A DNA stretch of 64,000 nt. Origin: Loxodes magnus. Its lineage: Eukaryota > Ciliophora > Karyorelictea > Loxodida > Loxodidae. The notes under the pieces were generated by a model. It saw only the letters and a program-made list of their open reading frames with translations, was not told the origin of the DNA and made no database searches. Where the stretch lies: NCBI GenBank assembly GCA_946699065.1, contig CAMPDV010000518.1, positions 1 to 64,000 on the forward strand, given 5' to 3'. A program made the translations under genes and the position numbers. Shown in pieces: positions 26,861 through 39,393 of the stretch (position 1 is the stretch's first letter; each line of letters opens with the position of its first letter).

Positions 26861-27764
26861 CAAGATGGCACCACGCTAATTTAATTTATACAAATACAAA
26901 ATTAAGTATTTGGCGTTCTTGGAGATTTTTTCAACTTCTTTCCAGCCAACCTCTAGATTGCTCTAAAGGCTTAATATAAAAGTCTGAAAATCTCTACAAG
27001 TCTTCTTATTGGCATGCATATTGTCCTTTAATTCTTCTTTCACCAAGATGCGAGATGTCTTTTTTCTTGTAAATTTCCTCAAATTTGTTATAGTATAATT
27101 TTTCTCTTTCTTTTGATAGCTTTAATTATTATTGCTTCTAGTTTTGTTCTCCAACTACTTCAAATAGTTTCAATATCTCTTACTTGAAATTGAGAAATTT
27201 CTAGCATCTTTTCCACAAATGTTATCGAGAGTTACAATAACAGCATCTTTTTACTTGTAGTTTAGGTTTAAATCTTGAGTTACTTTCACCTTCAATTATC
27301 AGTGGATCATTCCTTTATTCTTTCAATTCCATTTAAAGCTGCAATTTGTACTGATTTTCTTCTATTTTTCTAATTTTCTGATTAGTTCTTTCTACTTCTA
27401 TTGCTAGATTTGAAATTAACTGTTCTAATCTTATGAAATATTTCAAAATGCGTTAAGGTCTCTTTCTTAGGTCATGAGTCTCGATTCTATGTCCTCTCAA
27501 GTTCAAATTTTTACATTAAATTCTTATTGTTTTTCTTCAATTTTTTGACCTCTTCCTGGAGGTCTAGCACCATTTTAGGCAGCTAATCGAGCTTATTTAC
27601 TATTATATGGTGGGATTCGAGACTTCCGAGCGCATAATATTTTTAGCCTATTTCCTAGGTTTTTCTTCAGAATAATGACTCATCCTGATGGATGGCCTTT
27701 TTGGTATCTTTTCCTGTTTCTATCCTTTCTAGGATGTCGTTAACTCCTACTTTTTAGGAGCCAT
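26861..27764 (-). mobile_element. Degenerate LINE ORF1 (nucleic-acid-binding protein) remnant
   Basis: Minus-strand pieces in at least three frames line up with an L1-type ORF1 protein of about 300 aa. First comes a leader with NDILERIETGKD, then a coiled coil (KMVLDLQEEVKKLKKNNKN, then VERTNQKIRKIEENQYK). A signature strand before the RRM (DPLIIEGES) follows, then RRM-like pieces (VRDIETIW, EAIIIKAIK) and a C-terminal piece (RILVKEELKDNMHANKK). The frame changes near 27440, 27230 and 27100 show that it is broken. ATG at 27764 may be the original start, but its frame does not carry the coiled coil. It lies 1.9 kb from the endonuclease piece on the same strand, so the two may be one element split by other DNA or two separate fossils. 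Confidence 0.6.
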
Positions 27765-28567
27765 GAAGAATGCTGGTTTGAATATGACATATTTTTCTAG
27801 TTCTAATTTAATAAATAAATTTATAAGCATTTAAGGAATAATTGAATATAGGTTATGAATCATTATATCAGTTGATTAATACTTTAAACTAGATATACAT
27901 CAGATTATCCTCTAGAAGTATTAAAACATTTTTTATCATTAGATTTAAACTTTTCATAGAATGCTGCTCTCTTTCAGAGTTTAATTCTTTAATTTATCAG
28001 ATGGGAATGAAAAAGCAAATAGTAAGTTAAATAAAAAGAAGAAAGAATGCTGATTTGATTTTTTAAGATTTAAAGCATCTTGGTTGAAAAAAGCATTTCA
28101 TACAGCTAAAGTAATAATTAACTTACTTAAGAGATAAATATTTCATTCAGAGATGCTTAATTTAGAAAATAAGATTTAGATGAAATTGAAGATTTTTATC
28201 TTAAATTTGATTATTTAGAAATGAAAATAGGCATTTAAGATGGAATGAAAATAGAGCATTACTTAGAGTTACTATTTTAATAGCAATTAAAAAAGATATA
28301 ACAATTTTAAGTTATTATTATGTAAAGATTCATTGATGCAATAAATAAATCTAATTTTATTTAGCAGAAACATTTTCTAATAATGAAAAAGTACACTAAC
28401 AGAATCTAAATTTAATTTATCTAAACTTTGATAAAATATTAATTAAAATAGAAAATATTTAACACTTTTTTCTCTTATAATTTTATTTCTGTAAAAATAA
28501 TCATTTTATAAAAACTTATTTAAATTACCCAAAACTCAGAGATTATTATATGTCATCTTTAATAAGA
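27765..28567. other. AT-rich gap, no gene seen
   Basis: Purine-rich plus-strand stretches (about 28000-28300) give Lys/Glu-like frames of low complexity. There is no start, stop or motif to support a gene. Confidence 0.4.
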
Positions 28568-29569
28568 ATGATTGGATGATATGAAATATTTTCATTAGAT
28601 TTTTTATTTTATTAATTTTAGAATTAAAAGAAGAATTTAATTTTTAAATCACTCATTTTAACTGATTTTCCATCTTCTCTATCTCTTGCTACTTATCTTC
28701 TATATTGTTTGGAATGAAATTAAAATTTGAAGATTATATTTTTGGCAACTACTGTACATCAGTATTATTAAAGTTTGAAAGTTAATTTTCTTAAAAAGGT
28801 GGTTATTATTAGTTTTCCTATTAAGTTGGTTAATTAAAATCAAAAGTTTAAGGAAGATTGTTTTTTGAATAGATATCCTGCTGATTAACTTATGAAGAGT
28901 TTTAAAGCTTGTCTTATTACTCTACTTATTACATATAGAAGTTTTATTATTACTTAAAACTTAGATTTGGTTCGTTATTTTGATTCAAATCTAACTAATT
29001 ATCTGGATTTTAAGTAGGTTAAAAAGAGAATAACTAATTTGGCTTATAATTTAATTAGTTTCATTTAGGAATTTAAGTCTTTTGACCTAAATAATGATTT
29101 TGATTTTCTTCTTACTATTGATTTTAGCAGGGAAAGTTTTGCTCCAAATGGTAACTTTATGGAATTTATTATTAATAAGGTTATTATTGTAAATTAAAGC
29201 CAAAATTGTTATTCAGTTGATTTTACTAAATATTTTAGTTTGTGTTTTCATTTTGATAGTAGAAACTGACTTGCTAAAACTATTATTGCTGTTGGTTTAT
29301 TTGTGGATTATAAATTTGATATTTTTCATTTTATTAATTCTGAAATTTTTAAGTATTTTAAGAGTCTTAAAACTCTTATTATTACTATTTATTATATTCT
29401 TTATACCAATCTTAATTGCTTATGTAAGAATCTTCTTAGAATTTAAAATTTTGCTTATCATTTTAGAAATTATAGAATTGCTGAAATGGCTAATTGTTCT
29501 ATTAATATTTCCACTATATTTAAAACTCTTATTATTTTCCGTTAGTTTAATCGCTATAGCTACGTATGA
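28568..29569 (+). CDS. Hypothetical protein, 333 aa
   Basis: ATG at 28568 opens a frame that runs to UGA at 29567-29569 under the ciliate code, with UGA at three internal sites (GW, LEWNQ, RNWLA). The frame has a regular purine-first, T/A-third codon pattern (gat, gct, aat, aag), which the other two frames lack. The product is rich in Phe, Ile, Leu, Asn and Asp (for example NNDFDFLLTIDFS, SEIFKYFKSLKTLII), with leucine-spaced segments that could be degenerate leucine-rich repeats. No clear transmembrane topology was seen. A hydrophobic ORF at 29217-29591 in another frame is its shadow. I do not recognise the family. The gene converges on the kinase-like gene, with 148 bp between the stops. 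Confidence 0.55.
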
Positions 29570-29717
29570 AAATAATGGCTTTTTATACTAATTCTTCTAT
29601 AGGAATATTAAGACTTTCTAAATTTTATTCTTTAAGCTATTTTTAAATCTTCTAAAAAATTATATCTTTTAAGTTATTTTTGTTTTTAATATTTAATTAT
29701 TATCTATCTAATGGCAT

Positions 29718-30869
29718 TCAGAAGCCACAACTATTTTTCACTTAATCTACCTTTACTAAAAGTTCTTTGATTACAGAATCTTTTATATGTAATGAGTATG
29801 AATCTCTAATTTTATTCAACAGCCAAAAAGCTGATAGATAATAAGCATATTTTAACTACAAGTTTTCATTATCTTTAATTTATTCTGCCAACATTAATAT
29901 ACTGGAAGCATTTTCTATTTCTTGCTCTATTTTTACTTATAACACCTTTATAATGTTCTAATCCATATTACTTTAAGATTCCTAGTTTTATTCTTTTTAT
30001 ACTATATGCTCTTAAGGAGCTAAAGTAATTTATTATGTTTAGCTTCTTAGTCATGGATGATTATAAAACTCATCGAAGTTAATTCTAAAGGCTGGTTCTG
30101 GAGTAAGAAGTTTTTTTATTAAGTCTTTACATAAATCAGAACATTAAAGCTTCTCTAAATTTGGTCCTAAGATTTATTCAATCATCAACTGATTTTAAAT
30201 TTTAGATTTGAAAGGCTTTTCTCCAGCTATCATTTCATATAAAATTACTCCAGTACTTCATAAATCCACTTTGTAGTCATATGTATCAGATCCTACTAGA
30301 ATCTCATGTGCAATATAAGGTTTAGTATTATATTTAGTTTTACCCAATCCTTCATCTTCTATACATTTAGAAAGACTAAAATCACAAATTTTTAGGATGG
30401 GACTTTGCGAAAAATCACTCAGTAACAGATGACTAGGTTTTAAATTTCTATGTAATATATTATTATCATAGAGAACTTTTAGTCCTTCTGCTAATTGATA
30501 CATAAAATAAAGAGCTTCATTCTCAGTAATTTAATTATTTCTTTTTTCTAAGTATTATTAAAGAGTTCCCCCTGCAGCATATTCCATAACTAAATAACTG
30601 TTATTTGAAGTTTAAAAAATATCTTTAATTTCTATAATATTTCTGTGATTTACATTTATCCAAATATTTATTTCTCTTCTTCTCGAAATATCCAAAAATT
30701 GGGCTCCTGGATAATTTTGATTTCTAAAGGTTTTAATTGCAAATCAATCTCCACGAGTTATATCTAAATTTTTTGATAATCACACACTTCCAAACGACCC
30801 TTCTGCTATCTATCGAATAAGAAGATATTCTCTAACTTTTTTAACTTTAATTTTTTAATCCTAAGCCAT
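29718..30869 (-). CDS. ULK/Atg1-like serine/threonine kinase homologue, probable pseudokinase
   Basis: A 383-aa product reads from ATG at 30869 to UGA at 29720. Residues about 15-290 form a protein kinase fold: Gly loop AEGSFGSV (22-29), AIK lysine K46, helix-C glutamate E66, hinge MEYAAGG, and VDLWSTG (201-207) with UGA coding the invariant Trp. Key catalytic positions are changed. HRD is HRN (140-142), so the catalytic base is lost. The loop Asn is His (KPSH, 144-147), DFG is DFS (163-165) and APE is AHE (187-189). Lys46, Glu66 and Asp163 remain, so ATP binding may persist without phosphotransfer. After the kinase domain come about 90 residues of predicted helix (EQEIENASSILMLAEQIKD), reminiscent of the MIT-like tail of Atg1/ULK. 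That link is an inference from layout and gross similarity. In-frame UGA is Trp at SVW, GDW, DLW and HPW. Confidence 0.88.
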
Positions 30870-32928
30870 TAGTTTTATAAGAAGCAATGAAAATAGGTTT
30901 AAAACAGACAAATAGGAATTGATAGAATAAAAGTAAATGTAAATCTAAATAATTGGGTGACAATGATTTGATAATAATTAGTTAGTTATATTTAAACTTG
31001 ATGGTACTTTGATTAGTACTTATTAGATAAATTCTTATAAAATAAGAAACCTTCTATTCATTCTATACCTATAAGTTAGTTTCTGCTAATTTATCTTTAC
31101 ATTTATATAACTATTTTCAGTGTTATTTTATAATATTAAAGTGATAAAGTTTCTATAATGAATGTAATAGACATTGTTAGATTTACTTAGTTAATCTAAG
31201 TATCAACTATATAAGCAAACTAATAATTTAATAGTCTATTATATTTTAGATAAACTAACTATGTTTATTTTAAATGTAGTAACTAATAATCTAATTAACA
31301 AGAACTATATCATTATCACTATCAATATTATAAATCCATATATCTAAGTTACTTCTAGTACCTTTTATTATACTACCTAAAGAAAACCTAAGACTAATTG
31401 CTAGCCATTTAGTATTAAACCTATACACTTCCTTATCTCTTATTATTTCTATTTTAGTATGCTTTCTAATTACTTTATCCATATTATCTAAACCTATTAT
31501 TAACTTAAGATAAGCTACTAGAGATATTATCTAAACACTTAACATACTAGACAACATAAAGATTAAGAGTTTCTATTATAATAATAAAGCTTTCTATAAT
31601 AATAGATGGAAGCATAAATATAACAGTAATAAAGCATAATAAACTACTAGAACGCTCACAATCAAATATTAAGCTATATATAGCTAATACTTATTTGCTT
31701 TTAATTTAAAATTAAATAGTTATATCTTAATAAATCACTTCTAACCACACTATGCGCAAGTACTTCCTCATTAATATTTTACATACTTGAACATTAGTAA
31801 TAATCACAGAGTAGAGAAATAATTAATTATCTTAACTATTTTTGCTATTTAATTAGTAGCTTTCAAGTATTATGCTTTTGAATCTGTGAGCTATATTGTA
31901 AGGCCTATTCTTAGTATTTATATAGTACCTAATTATTAGATTGATTATATAATAAGCAAATAGATTCTTATTAAACTAACTAACTAAATGGTTTGATCTA
32001 AGCATTGTTTATAAAATTCTAACTTTGATTACTTAATTTTTAGTAGTAATGCATTCTAGAACCTTATACTAATAAGTAAAATCTTAATGTTCTTGATTTT
32101 AAAGAATTAAAAGTATAGTAGTTGCAATAATTACCTTTGCTTATATATTCTAAGTATTAACCTATAATGGCTTGTATAATAAAGCCTTTATTTTACTTAA
32201 GCTGGATTAGAAAATCAGTAAGTAATACTTTAGTTAGAATTGCTTAAGCCACTTACTAACTCAATTAATAATACTCTATTTATAAAAAAGATAATAGACT
32301 ACTAATCTGATTTAGAGTGTAATCTCAATTACATGTTTAATATACTCTTAGCTATAAAATAATAATTTCCAATCATAGCAAAGAAGTAAATAGTATGATA
32401 AAACTATGCAGGCTTAGTAAAATTGATTAAAGTTAATAGCCCAATAAAATAATAAAATAGTCATTAAATGAAAAGAATCTAATACTTTTAGATATAATTA
32501 AAAAGGAAAAATCTAACTATAAATATAGCATAGTTCTAGGTATAATCATAGACTAATTCATAAGACTCTATACTTTTCCTAAAGTAACTAAATAGTGCAT
32601 TCCTATTATATCATAAAGCTATAAATGTTAAACTAACCACTTTGTTAATTATTTTCTATCTATAGATGAAAAGGATGATTATAGTTAGTAGAGATTAGTT
32701 AAATACATGATAGAAACAATTAGATGACTTAGTACTTAATACTAGTATTAATTATATAAGATTAGATATTTTACTGCATTTCGCTTCTTATTTATCTTAT
32801 TATTTCAATTGAGATCATTAGTTTCATTTTTTAATATCATTTTATTACTCTTATATGGTTGAAGAATTAAGCATAGTATGATATTTTTTAATGCTTATAT
32901 TAAATAGCTAGTGTATAAATCAGGATAA
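30870..32928. other. Two-kb intergenic region between divergent genes
   Basis: This very AT-rich stretch lies between the divergently transcribed kinase-like and calcium-channel genes, so it should hold both promoters. No box or operator can be recognised. It contains one weak ORF, entered separately. Confidence 0.45.
31291..31482 (-). other. Weak protein-like ORF, possible decayed gene fragment
   Basis: MDKVIRKHTK begins at 31482. The following 60 codons have a purine-first pattern and ordinary composition (YRFNTKWLAISLRFSLG, NIDSDNDIVLVN). The frame can extend upstream without a UGA. There is no recognised domain and no clear UGA end close by. It may be a fragment of a transposon ORF or chance. 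Confidence 0.22.
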
Positions 32929-35900
32929 ATGGAATAAGAGAGTTTTAATTTTTTGGTTCATAATAAAAAATTAAAATTTGCTGAAAAGTCTTTGTTTGTA
33001 TTTAGCACCTAAAGCAGGTTTAGACTTGCTGTTGTTTGAATTTAAGAATCGAAAGTTTTTGAAATATCAGTGCTGATAATAATTCTTGCCAATTCTTTTA
33101 TTTTTGCTTGCTCAGATTATACTTTTAGAGAAAATGGAAAGCGAAGCTGAAGAAATGAACTCGCTGCTAATACTGAAATGCTTTTTCTTTTATTGTTCAG
33201 TATTGAAAGCTTAATAAAGATAATAGGGATGGGGTTTATCCTTGAGAAAAATACTTATTTAAGAGATGGATGAAATTGACTTGACTTCTTCGTTGTTATA
33301 ACAGGGATTATCGGATCCATTCCTAATGTTCCTAATTTATCTGCTTTAAGAACTTTGAGAGTTTTGAGGCCTTTAAGATCAATTTCAGCATTGCCAAGTA
33401 TTCGTCTTTAAGTTAAATCTTTAATGAACTCTTTGCAAGCTCTAGCCAATGTTGTCATCTTTTTATTCTTTATCTTCCTTTTATTTGGTATCTTTGGCTT
33501 GCACTTTTTTTAAGGGTTAACTTACTAAAGATGTAGAATGTCCAACGTTCCTAAAAAAGATTGACCGGCTGATCCAAAAATAGATCGTCTTTGTGCATAA
33601 AACTCAGGATAATATAGATGTCCAGAAAGTAGATACTGCAAGTTACCAGGTGATTTGAATATATTCTGGGATAGTTTCACAAAAGAAGCAGAAATAGAGA
33701 ACCTTAACTATAATATCCCTAATTTCGATAACATATTAAGAGCCATTTTTACAATCTTCTAATGCATTACACTAGAAGGATGAGTATAGATAATGTATAA
33801 TTATATGGATGCTGAGTTTCCTTTACTTTCTGTACTTTTTTTTATTCTTGTTATATTATTTGGAGGCTTCTTCATTGTTAACTTAGTTTTTGCAGTTATC
33901 TGAAACACTTTTTCACAAACCTTGAAATCTGATATTAAGGAGCAATCTAAAAAGATATTTTAGCTATAGTAAGCTCAAGTCAATTAATCCGTTATCTAAT
34001 CCTCACAGCCAGTTAACAGACGTAACTCTATCCCTATTTAAAGAAGAATGATAAGAAAAGTTGGGTTGACATATGATGCGGATAGTAAAAAAGCTCATTC
34101 CGATTTTGTGGCGAAATACTAAGAAGATCATAGTGACTCTCAAAGTTCAGAGCAGAATGAACCAGAAGAAAAAAGTTTGCTACTAAGTTAATAAATACTC
34201 ACTTAAGTTAAGCTAAAAAGCTAACTTAAGAAGTTAAGAAGATATGCTAAAAAGATTATAAATAGCTAGTATTTTTAGCACTTTATCACTTTATCCATTA
34301 TAAGCAATACTATATTTCTGTCATTGGAGAAATATCCAAATAACGAGAAGTTAGAGAATATTTTAAATGAAACCAATCTTATTTATATAGTTATTTTTAC
34401 TGTTGAAATGATTATCAAAATAATAGGCCTTGGTATTAAGAAGTATGCATAAGATAGGTTCAATCTATTTGATGCTTTCATAGTTCTCGTTTCATTTGTT
34501 GAACTTATTCTTACGGAAGTTTATTCTGGTGCTAGCTAAATTAGTTCTGGAGGTGCATTGTCAGCTTTTCGTGTTTTCAGGCTACTTAGAATTTTTAAGT
34601 TGGCAAGAAGCTGAACTTCTTTTAAAAACCTTTTGAAAACAATTGGAAGGACAATTTAAGACATGAGCAGCTTTAGTGTCCTGCTTCTTATAATAATTTT
34701 CGTTTTCACTCTTGTTTCAATGGAACTGTTTGCCTATAAAATCTAATTTGATGAAGAAGGAAATCTAGATTTAGAGCATGGGAAGTCTCCTAGAAATAGC
34801 TTTGATACATTCTTTAAAGCCTTCACTAATATTTTCATCATACTAACAGGAGAAAACTGAAACTTGATATTCTACAACACAGTTAGAGCTACCAATTGAT
34901 TCTCAGTCATATTCTTTATTTTTGTGATAGTGATTGGTAATTATATCATGCTTAACTTGTTTTTAGCTATACTGCTGTCAAACTTCACATCAGTTGAAGA
35001 CTATTTTGATTATATTAAAAAAAAGAAAAAAAGATAATAGGTTTCTTTGAAAATTAAGTAGGGAGTTAAAAATGTTTTTCGTCGTATGTTGACTAGAAAT
35101 AATTCAAATCTGACTACTAAAGTATATAATCACTATAATTAAGAATAAAGCAGAAGAAAGTCAGCTTTATAGAAGTAAGAATCTAATGCTACTCTGGAGA
35201 ATAATGATAATGAAGCTATGAAAAACGGATTATAAAGCAGCCCTTAATAAAATACAACGAATTAAGAGCAAAAAATAGTAATAAAAGTAAAGCCTTCTAA
35301 TAGTAGACTCAATACGGCAAGTTCTTAACCAGAATCTTTCGAAAAAAATAAGGAGCAAATTTATGGAAAATCCTTGTGTCTGTTTTCTACAGAGAATAAA
35401 TTTAGGATTTTGCTGTATAGAATAATTAAAAGTAAGTACTTTGAATTCATTATTTTGATAACTATCTTGTTTTCTACTATAACTCAATCAATAGATAATC
35501 CCCTTTTAGATCCGAATAGTAAAGAAGCCAAACTATTATGATACTCTGATTTAGCTACTACTTCCATTTTTACTTTAGAAATGGTTTTAAAAATGATAGC
35601 CCTAGGATTTTGAAGTAATTAAGAATCAGCATATATTCGAAATAACTGGAACAAACTAGACTTTACTATAGTTTTGCTTTCCTTGCTAGACCTTGCCTTA
35701 GAGAATTATCAGTTTGCATTTGTTAAAGTTTTAAGAACTTTCAGAGTTCTTAGACCTTTAAGAGTCCTTAGTAAAAATGAAGGACTGAAGTTGGTCACTA
35801 AGTCTTTGCTTAGAGCTATACCTTCAGTAGTTAATGTGACTATAATTTGTAGTATTTTTTTCCTTTTGTTTGGAATTTTTGGTGTAAACTATTTTAAAGG

Positions 35901-37947
35901 AGCATTTTACTAATGCTTAGATGTTTAAATTGATGGAATATACTTAATTACTAAGTAGGACTGTATGGATGTGGGAGGTGTGTGAGAAAACAGAATACTA
36001 AACTTTGACAATGTTCTAAACGCAATGGTTATTATGTTTTCAATATCAACAACAGAGGGATGAGTTACTGTTATGCATTAAGGAATTGACTCTGTTGGCA
36101 TAGATAAAGTTCCCCATATTTATCATAGAGAATAATGAAGCTTGTTTTTTATCGCTTTTGTGATAGTTGGAAACTTCTTTTTACTGAATCTTTTTGTTGG
36201 TGTGGTAATCGACGTCTTTAATAAAGAAGAGGGCATAACAAGTGAAAGTGCTTTTTTGACTCCTTAGTAATAGTAGTGAGTTACAGTAAAAGCTATGATG
36301 CTTAAATTTTATCCTAAGAAATTGATATAAAAGCCTAGTAACAAAGTGAGGAAGTTTCTATATGAAATATCTAGGAGTTAGAAGTTCGAATACTTAATGC
36401 TCATTTTCATAATTCTTAATACATGTGTACTTGCATTATAATGATATGGAATGGATGAAGATTTAAGGCAAGCTTTTGATACATTAAACATTGTGTTTCT
36501 TATCATTTTCATGATTGAAGCTGCTATTAAAATACTAGGATGAGGCTAAGTTTACTTCAAAGATAACTGAAACAAATTTGATTTTTTCATAATCTGCGGA
36601 TCTATAGTTGGAATGATTTTATCAAGCTTAGTCAAAGGAGTAAAATTAGCTGCTATAAGCACTATTGTTCGAAGTTTCAGAGTTGGGAGAGTTTTGAAAT
36701 TAGTCAAAACTGCGAAAAGCTTAAGAACGATTTTTAATACACTACTTCTAACTATTCCTGAACTAGCAAACGTTGGAGCATTAAGTCTTTTATTCCTATT
36801 CATTTATTCAGTTTTAGGAATTTAACTATTTTCGAAGATAAAGGAAAATGGATCTTTAGACTCTCATGCTAATTTTCAAAGCTTAGCCAATGCTTTTCTT
36901 ACGTTATTAAGATGTGCCACTGGAGAAGGTTGGAACGAATTAATGATAGCCTGTTCTCTTTAAAACAGCTACTTCACAAGATGTATTGATAACCCAAGTT
37001 GAGAAGATGTAAAGGATAAGCCAACAGGGTGTGGAAGCTAAATCAATTCTTACCTATTTTTCATTTCATTTGCCATTATTTTTACTTTCGTTTTCCTAAA
37101 CCTTTTTATAGCTGTTGTCTTGAAAGGTTTTGTTGAAGCTAGTAACAAAGAGGATCTAAAAATAACTGAAAATTAATTTGAGCATTTCAGAGACTGTTGA
37201 AGCACTGTAGATTAGGAAGCAATTGGCCATATTGATATCGAAAAACTGGAGGTCTTTCTTACAAAACTAGGAGAACCTTTAGGATTTTCCAACTTCCTGA
37301 CTAAAAAGTAGAAAGAAAAATTCATGCTTGAACTTGACTTACAGATAAGAGAAGAAAAGCTATACTATTTAGAAGTAGCACAAGCAGTATCTAGGAGATA
37401 TTTAGCTAAATGCTATAAGAAAGATCCTTTAGAAATGTGGAAGTAATTAGAAAAAGAAGCTGTTATTTTCAGAAGGCTAAATAAGAAAATAATAAAGATG
37501 TACCCTGAGCTAAAATAGAACACTGATACATAAATAAAAATGACTACTGCAACCTTGATAGCTGTTAAGAAAATTTAGAAAAAATTTAAAGACAGAATCA
37601 AAAAGAAGAATGAGCAATCTTAAATAAACCTATCCAAAAAGAGACGAATTTTTGTCTCTCCTTCTACTATTTCTTGAAAATAATAATAAAATAAAGAAAA
37701 AACTGGAAGCAAAGAAATACTCAAAAAAAATGATACTTAAGAAATGGAAGGTACAACTGAAATGAAATTTTAAACCACTTGGATGGATAATGATCCTGAA
37801 ACTGATTAACTTAATGTAAACAGTTAGATAATTTATGGTACTACAAAAGATATAACCAACTTTAGCGCAAGTCATAGTAGAATAATAGATGAAAAGGATT
37901 CGATGAGAATAGTTGATGCAGAATAGTTAAATTAAATTTAACTCTGA
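32929..37947 (+). CDS. Four-domain voltage-gated calcium channel alpha-1 subunit
   Basis: One uninterrupted 1672-aa frame runs from ATG at 32929 to UGA at 37945-37947. It has four repeats of six membrane segments. The arginine-rich S4 helices include LRTLRVLRPLRS (about residue 138), FRVFRLLRIFKLARS (about 546), LRTFRVLRPLRVL (about 933) and VRSFRVGRVLKLVK (about 1244). The pore loops give an EEEE selectivity filter: TLEGW (E283), TGENW (E642), TEGW (E1043) and TGEGW (E1333). EEEE is the CaV pattern; NaV has DEKA. The C-terminus has an EF-hand-like stretch (EAIGHIDIEKLEVFL, about 1430) and a basic Lys-rich tail. The length is near the usual CaV length. About 22 Trp codons are UGA and about five are UGG. 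It probably carries calcium-driven ciliary or contractile responses in the cell membrane, as known for ciliate CaV channels. UGA at 37675 is read as Trp because clear coding sequence follows it. Confidence 0.96.
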
Positions 37948-38396
37948 ACTTTTTTCACTTCAATATTATTTTACTTATTTGCATTTTGCTACTCTTTTAA
38001 CTTTTAGTTTTTGAAATTTTTTTCAATAGCTGGTATAACATAAGCTTTGACTATATTTTTATATATAGACTATCTAGCATCCATTATAGAATAATGATCA
38101 CTATCTTAATAACAAAAGACTTTCAATTGCTTAGATACCTTTTATAAATATAGTGGTTTTATAATTTACACTTACTTAGTATTTCGAACATCTTCACCTT
38201 TATTTCTTTCTATTTTATCACCTCACTATTAAAAAAGGCTAAGCTTAAGCAATATTATAAGATATTCAAAGGAAAGGTAGTTATAGGTTAAAAAAAGATG
38301 TAAGGAATTGAGAAATGAGGATGATAGACTTTTCTTTATTATAAGATTATTAAATATAAGATTATTATAGCAGTCTTTAATACTTATTTCATTCAT
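37872..38396 (-). CDS. Hypothetical protein, 174 aa, overlapping the channel 3' end
   Basis: ATG at 38396 opens a frame to UGA at 37874. The second half has good codon pattern and composition (for example DSDHYSIMDARQSIYKN and AYVIPAIEKNFKNQ). The first half is weaker, and one internal UGA would be Trp. The last 25 codons lie antisense to the end of the channel gene, a 76-bp overlap. The real end, or a tiny intron, may therefore differ from what is given. The plus strand here also reads as a hydrophobic frame that continues past the channel stop, which is probably its mirror image. No family was recognised. Confidence 0.4.
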
Positions 38397-39393
38397 CCCT
38401 TTTAATTATTCTCATCCTTCAGTTTAAAATATTTTTTAAAGTTATAAGACTATTAAGTTTCCTTTGATAGTATATATCAAATTAATCAATTATTAATTTA
38501 GTTATATCCTAGCGAAAGTAAGATAAAGGAGAAGTCAATAGTAATCTCATGATAGTAAGTTTTTCATTAGTTTAGTTATACTATAAGTATATTAATGTCG
38601 ATATCTAAGCTGTATATTGAGAAGCTTTATGAGGCTATTTACTCTCTAATGCTAATATTATATGAATAAGATAAAATTAGATTATCGTACTTATACAATC
38701 TTAATAACCTAGTTAAACGATATTGAATAGATTTATTGAGGATTATAAGTTTCTTAAATAGAGTTAATTCATATAATAAAAGCTCCCCTTAAAGCAATTA
38801 GTAGATGAAAGTATTCAAGCGTATTTTAAAACTAGTTGTACTGTTTATAACTTAATCATCTCTGCTTCTTTTCCTTGATTATTAATAAAGCTTCTTAGCC
38901 AAAAATAATCAATTACTATCTTAATCAATTTCTTTATAGTATTAGGTTTATAAATTTCAATCGAAGCATATTAAAGTAATCAGGATACTAAATTAATTTG
39001 AATTAGCAGCTTTTTTAGCTTTACTTGACTTAACTTAATTTAATTTTTATCCTTGATAGATATATAGATAGTAAGTACCTTAATTTTGAACCTTCTAGGT
39101 ATTACAATTGACTCATTTTAGTCATTATAATTACTAATTTGCAAAGAGCATTAATCAAATAACTGATTATATTAGCCTCATTTTAATATAATCTCATTAT
39201 ATTAGGAGACATACTCATAAGCACTTTAATAGACTCTTATCCAAACTCTATGATTCTATAAGTCTTTATTAGAGTATAGAGATTAAGAGCTATTAAAAGA
39301 GATTGCTAAAAAGTGTTATCTTAATGGAATAGAATTAAGGGATTAAGACTAAAAAGCTTAAATTTAGATTTAATTTATTAAAGACAAGTTTAA
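38397..39393. other. AT-rich gap, no gene seen
   Basis: It lies between the start of the small minus-strand gene and the end of the histidine kinase gene. Only low-complexity A/T words were seen, with no motif on either strand. Confidence 0.45.

Noticed and set aside
29217-29591. 124-aa Leu/Ile-rich ORF as a membrane protein
   Set aside because: It lies in the shifted frame of the hypothetical gene at 28568-29569, whose codon pattern is much better.
35674-36825. Separate small channel-like ORFs at 35674-35913 and 36613-36825
   Set aside because: They are standard-code fragments of domains III and IV of the single calcium channel gene.
37945-38240. Readthrough of the channel stop into a hydrophobic extension
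   Set aside because: The frame stays open and looks membrane-like, but CaV proteins do not end this way. The opposite strand offers a better reading, and the sequence is probably its mirror.
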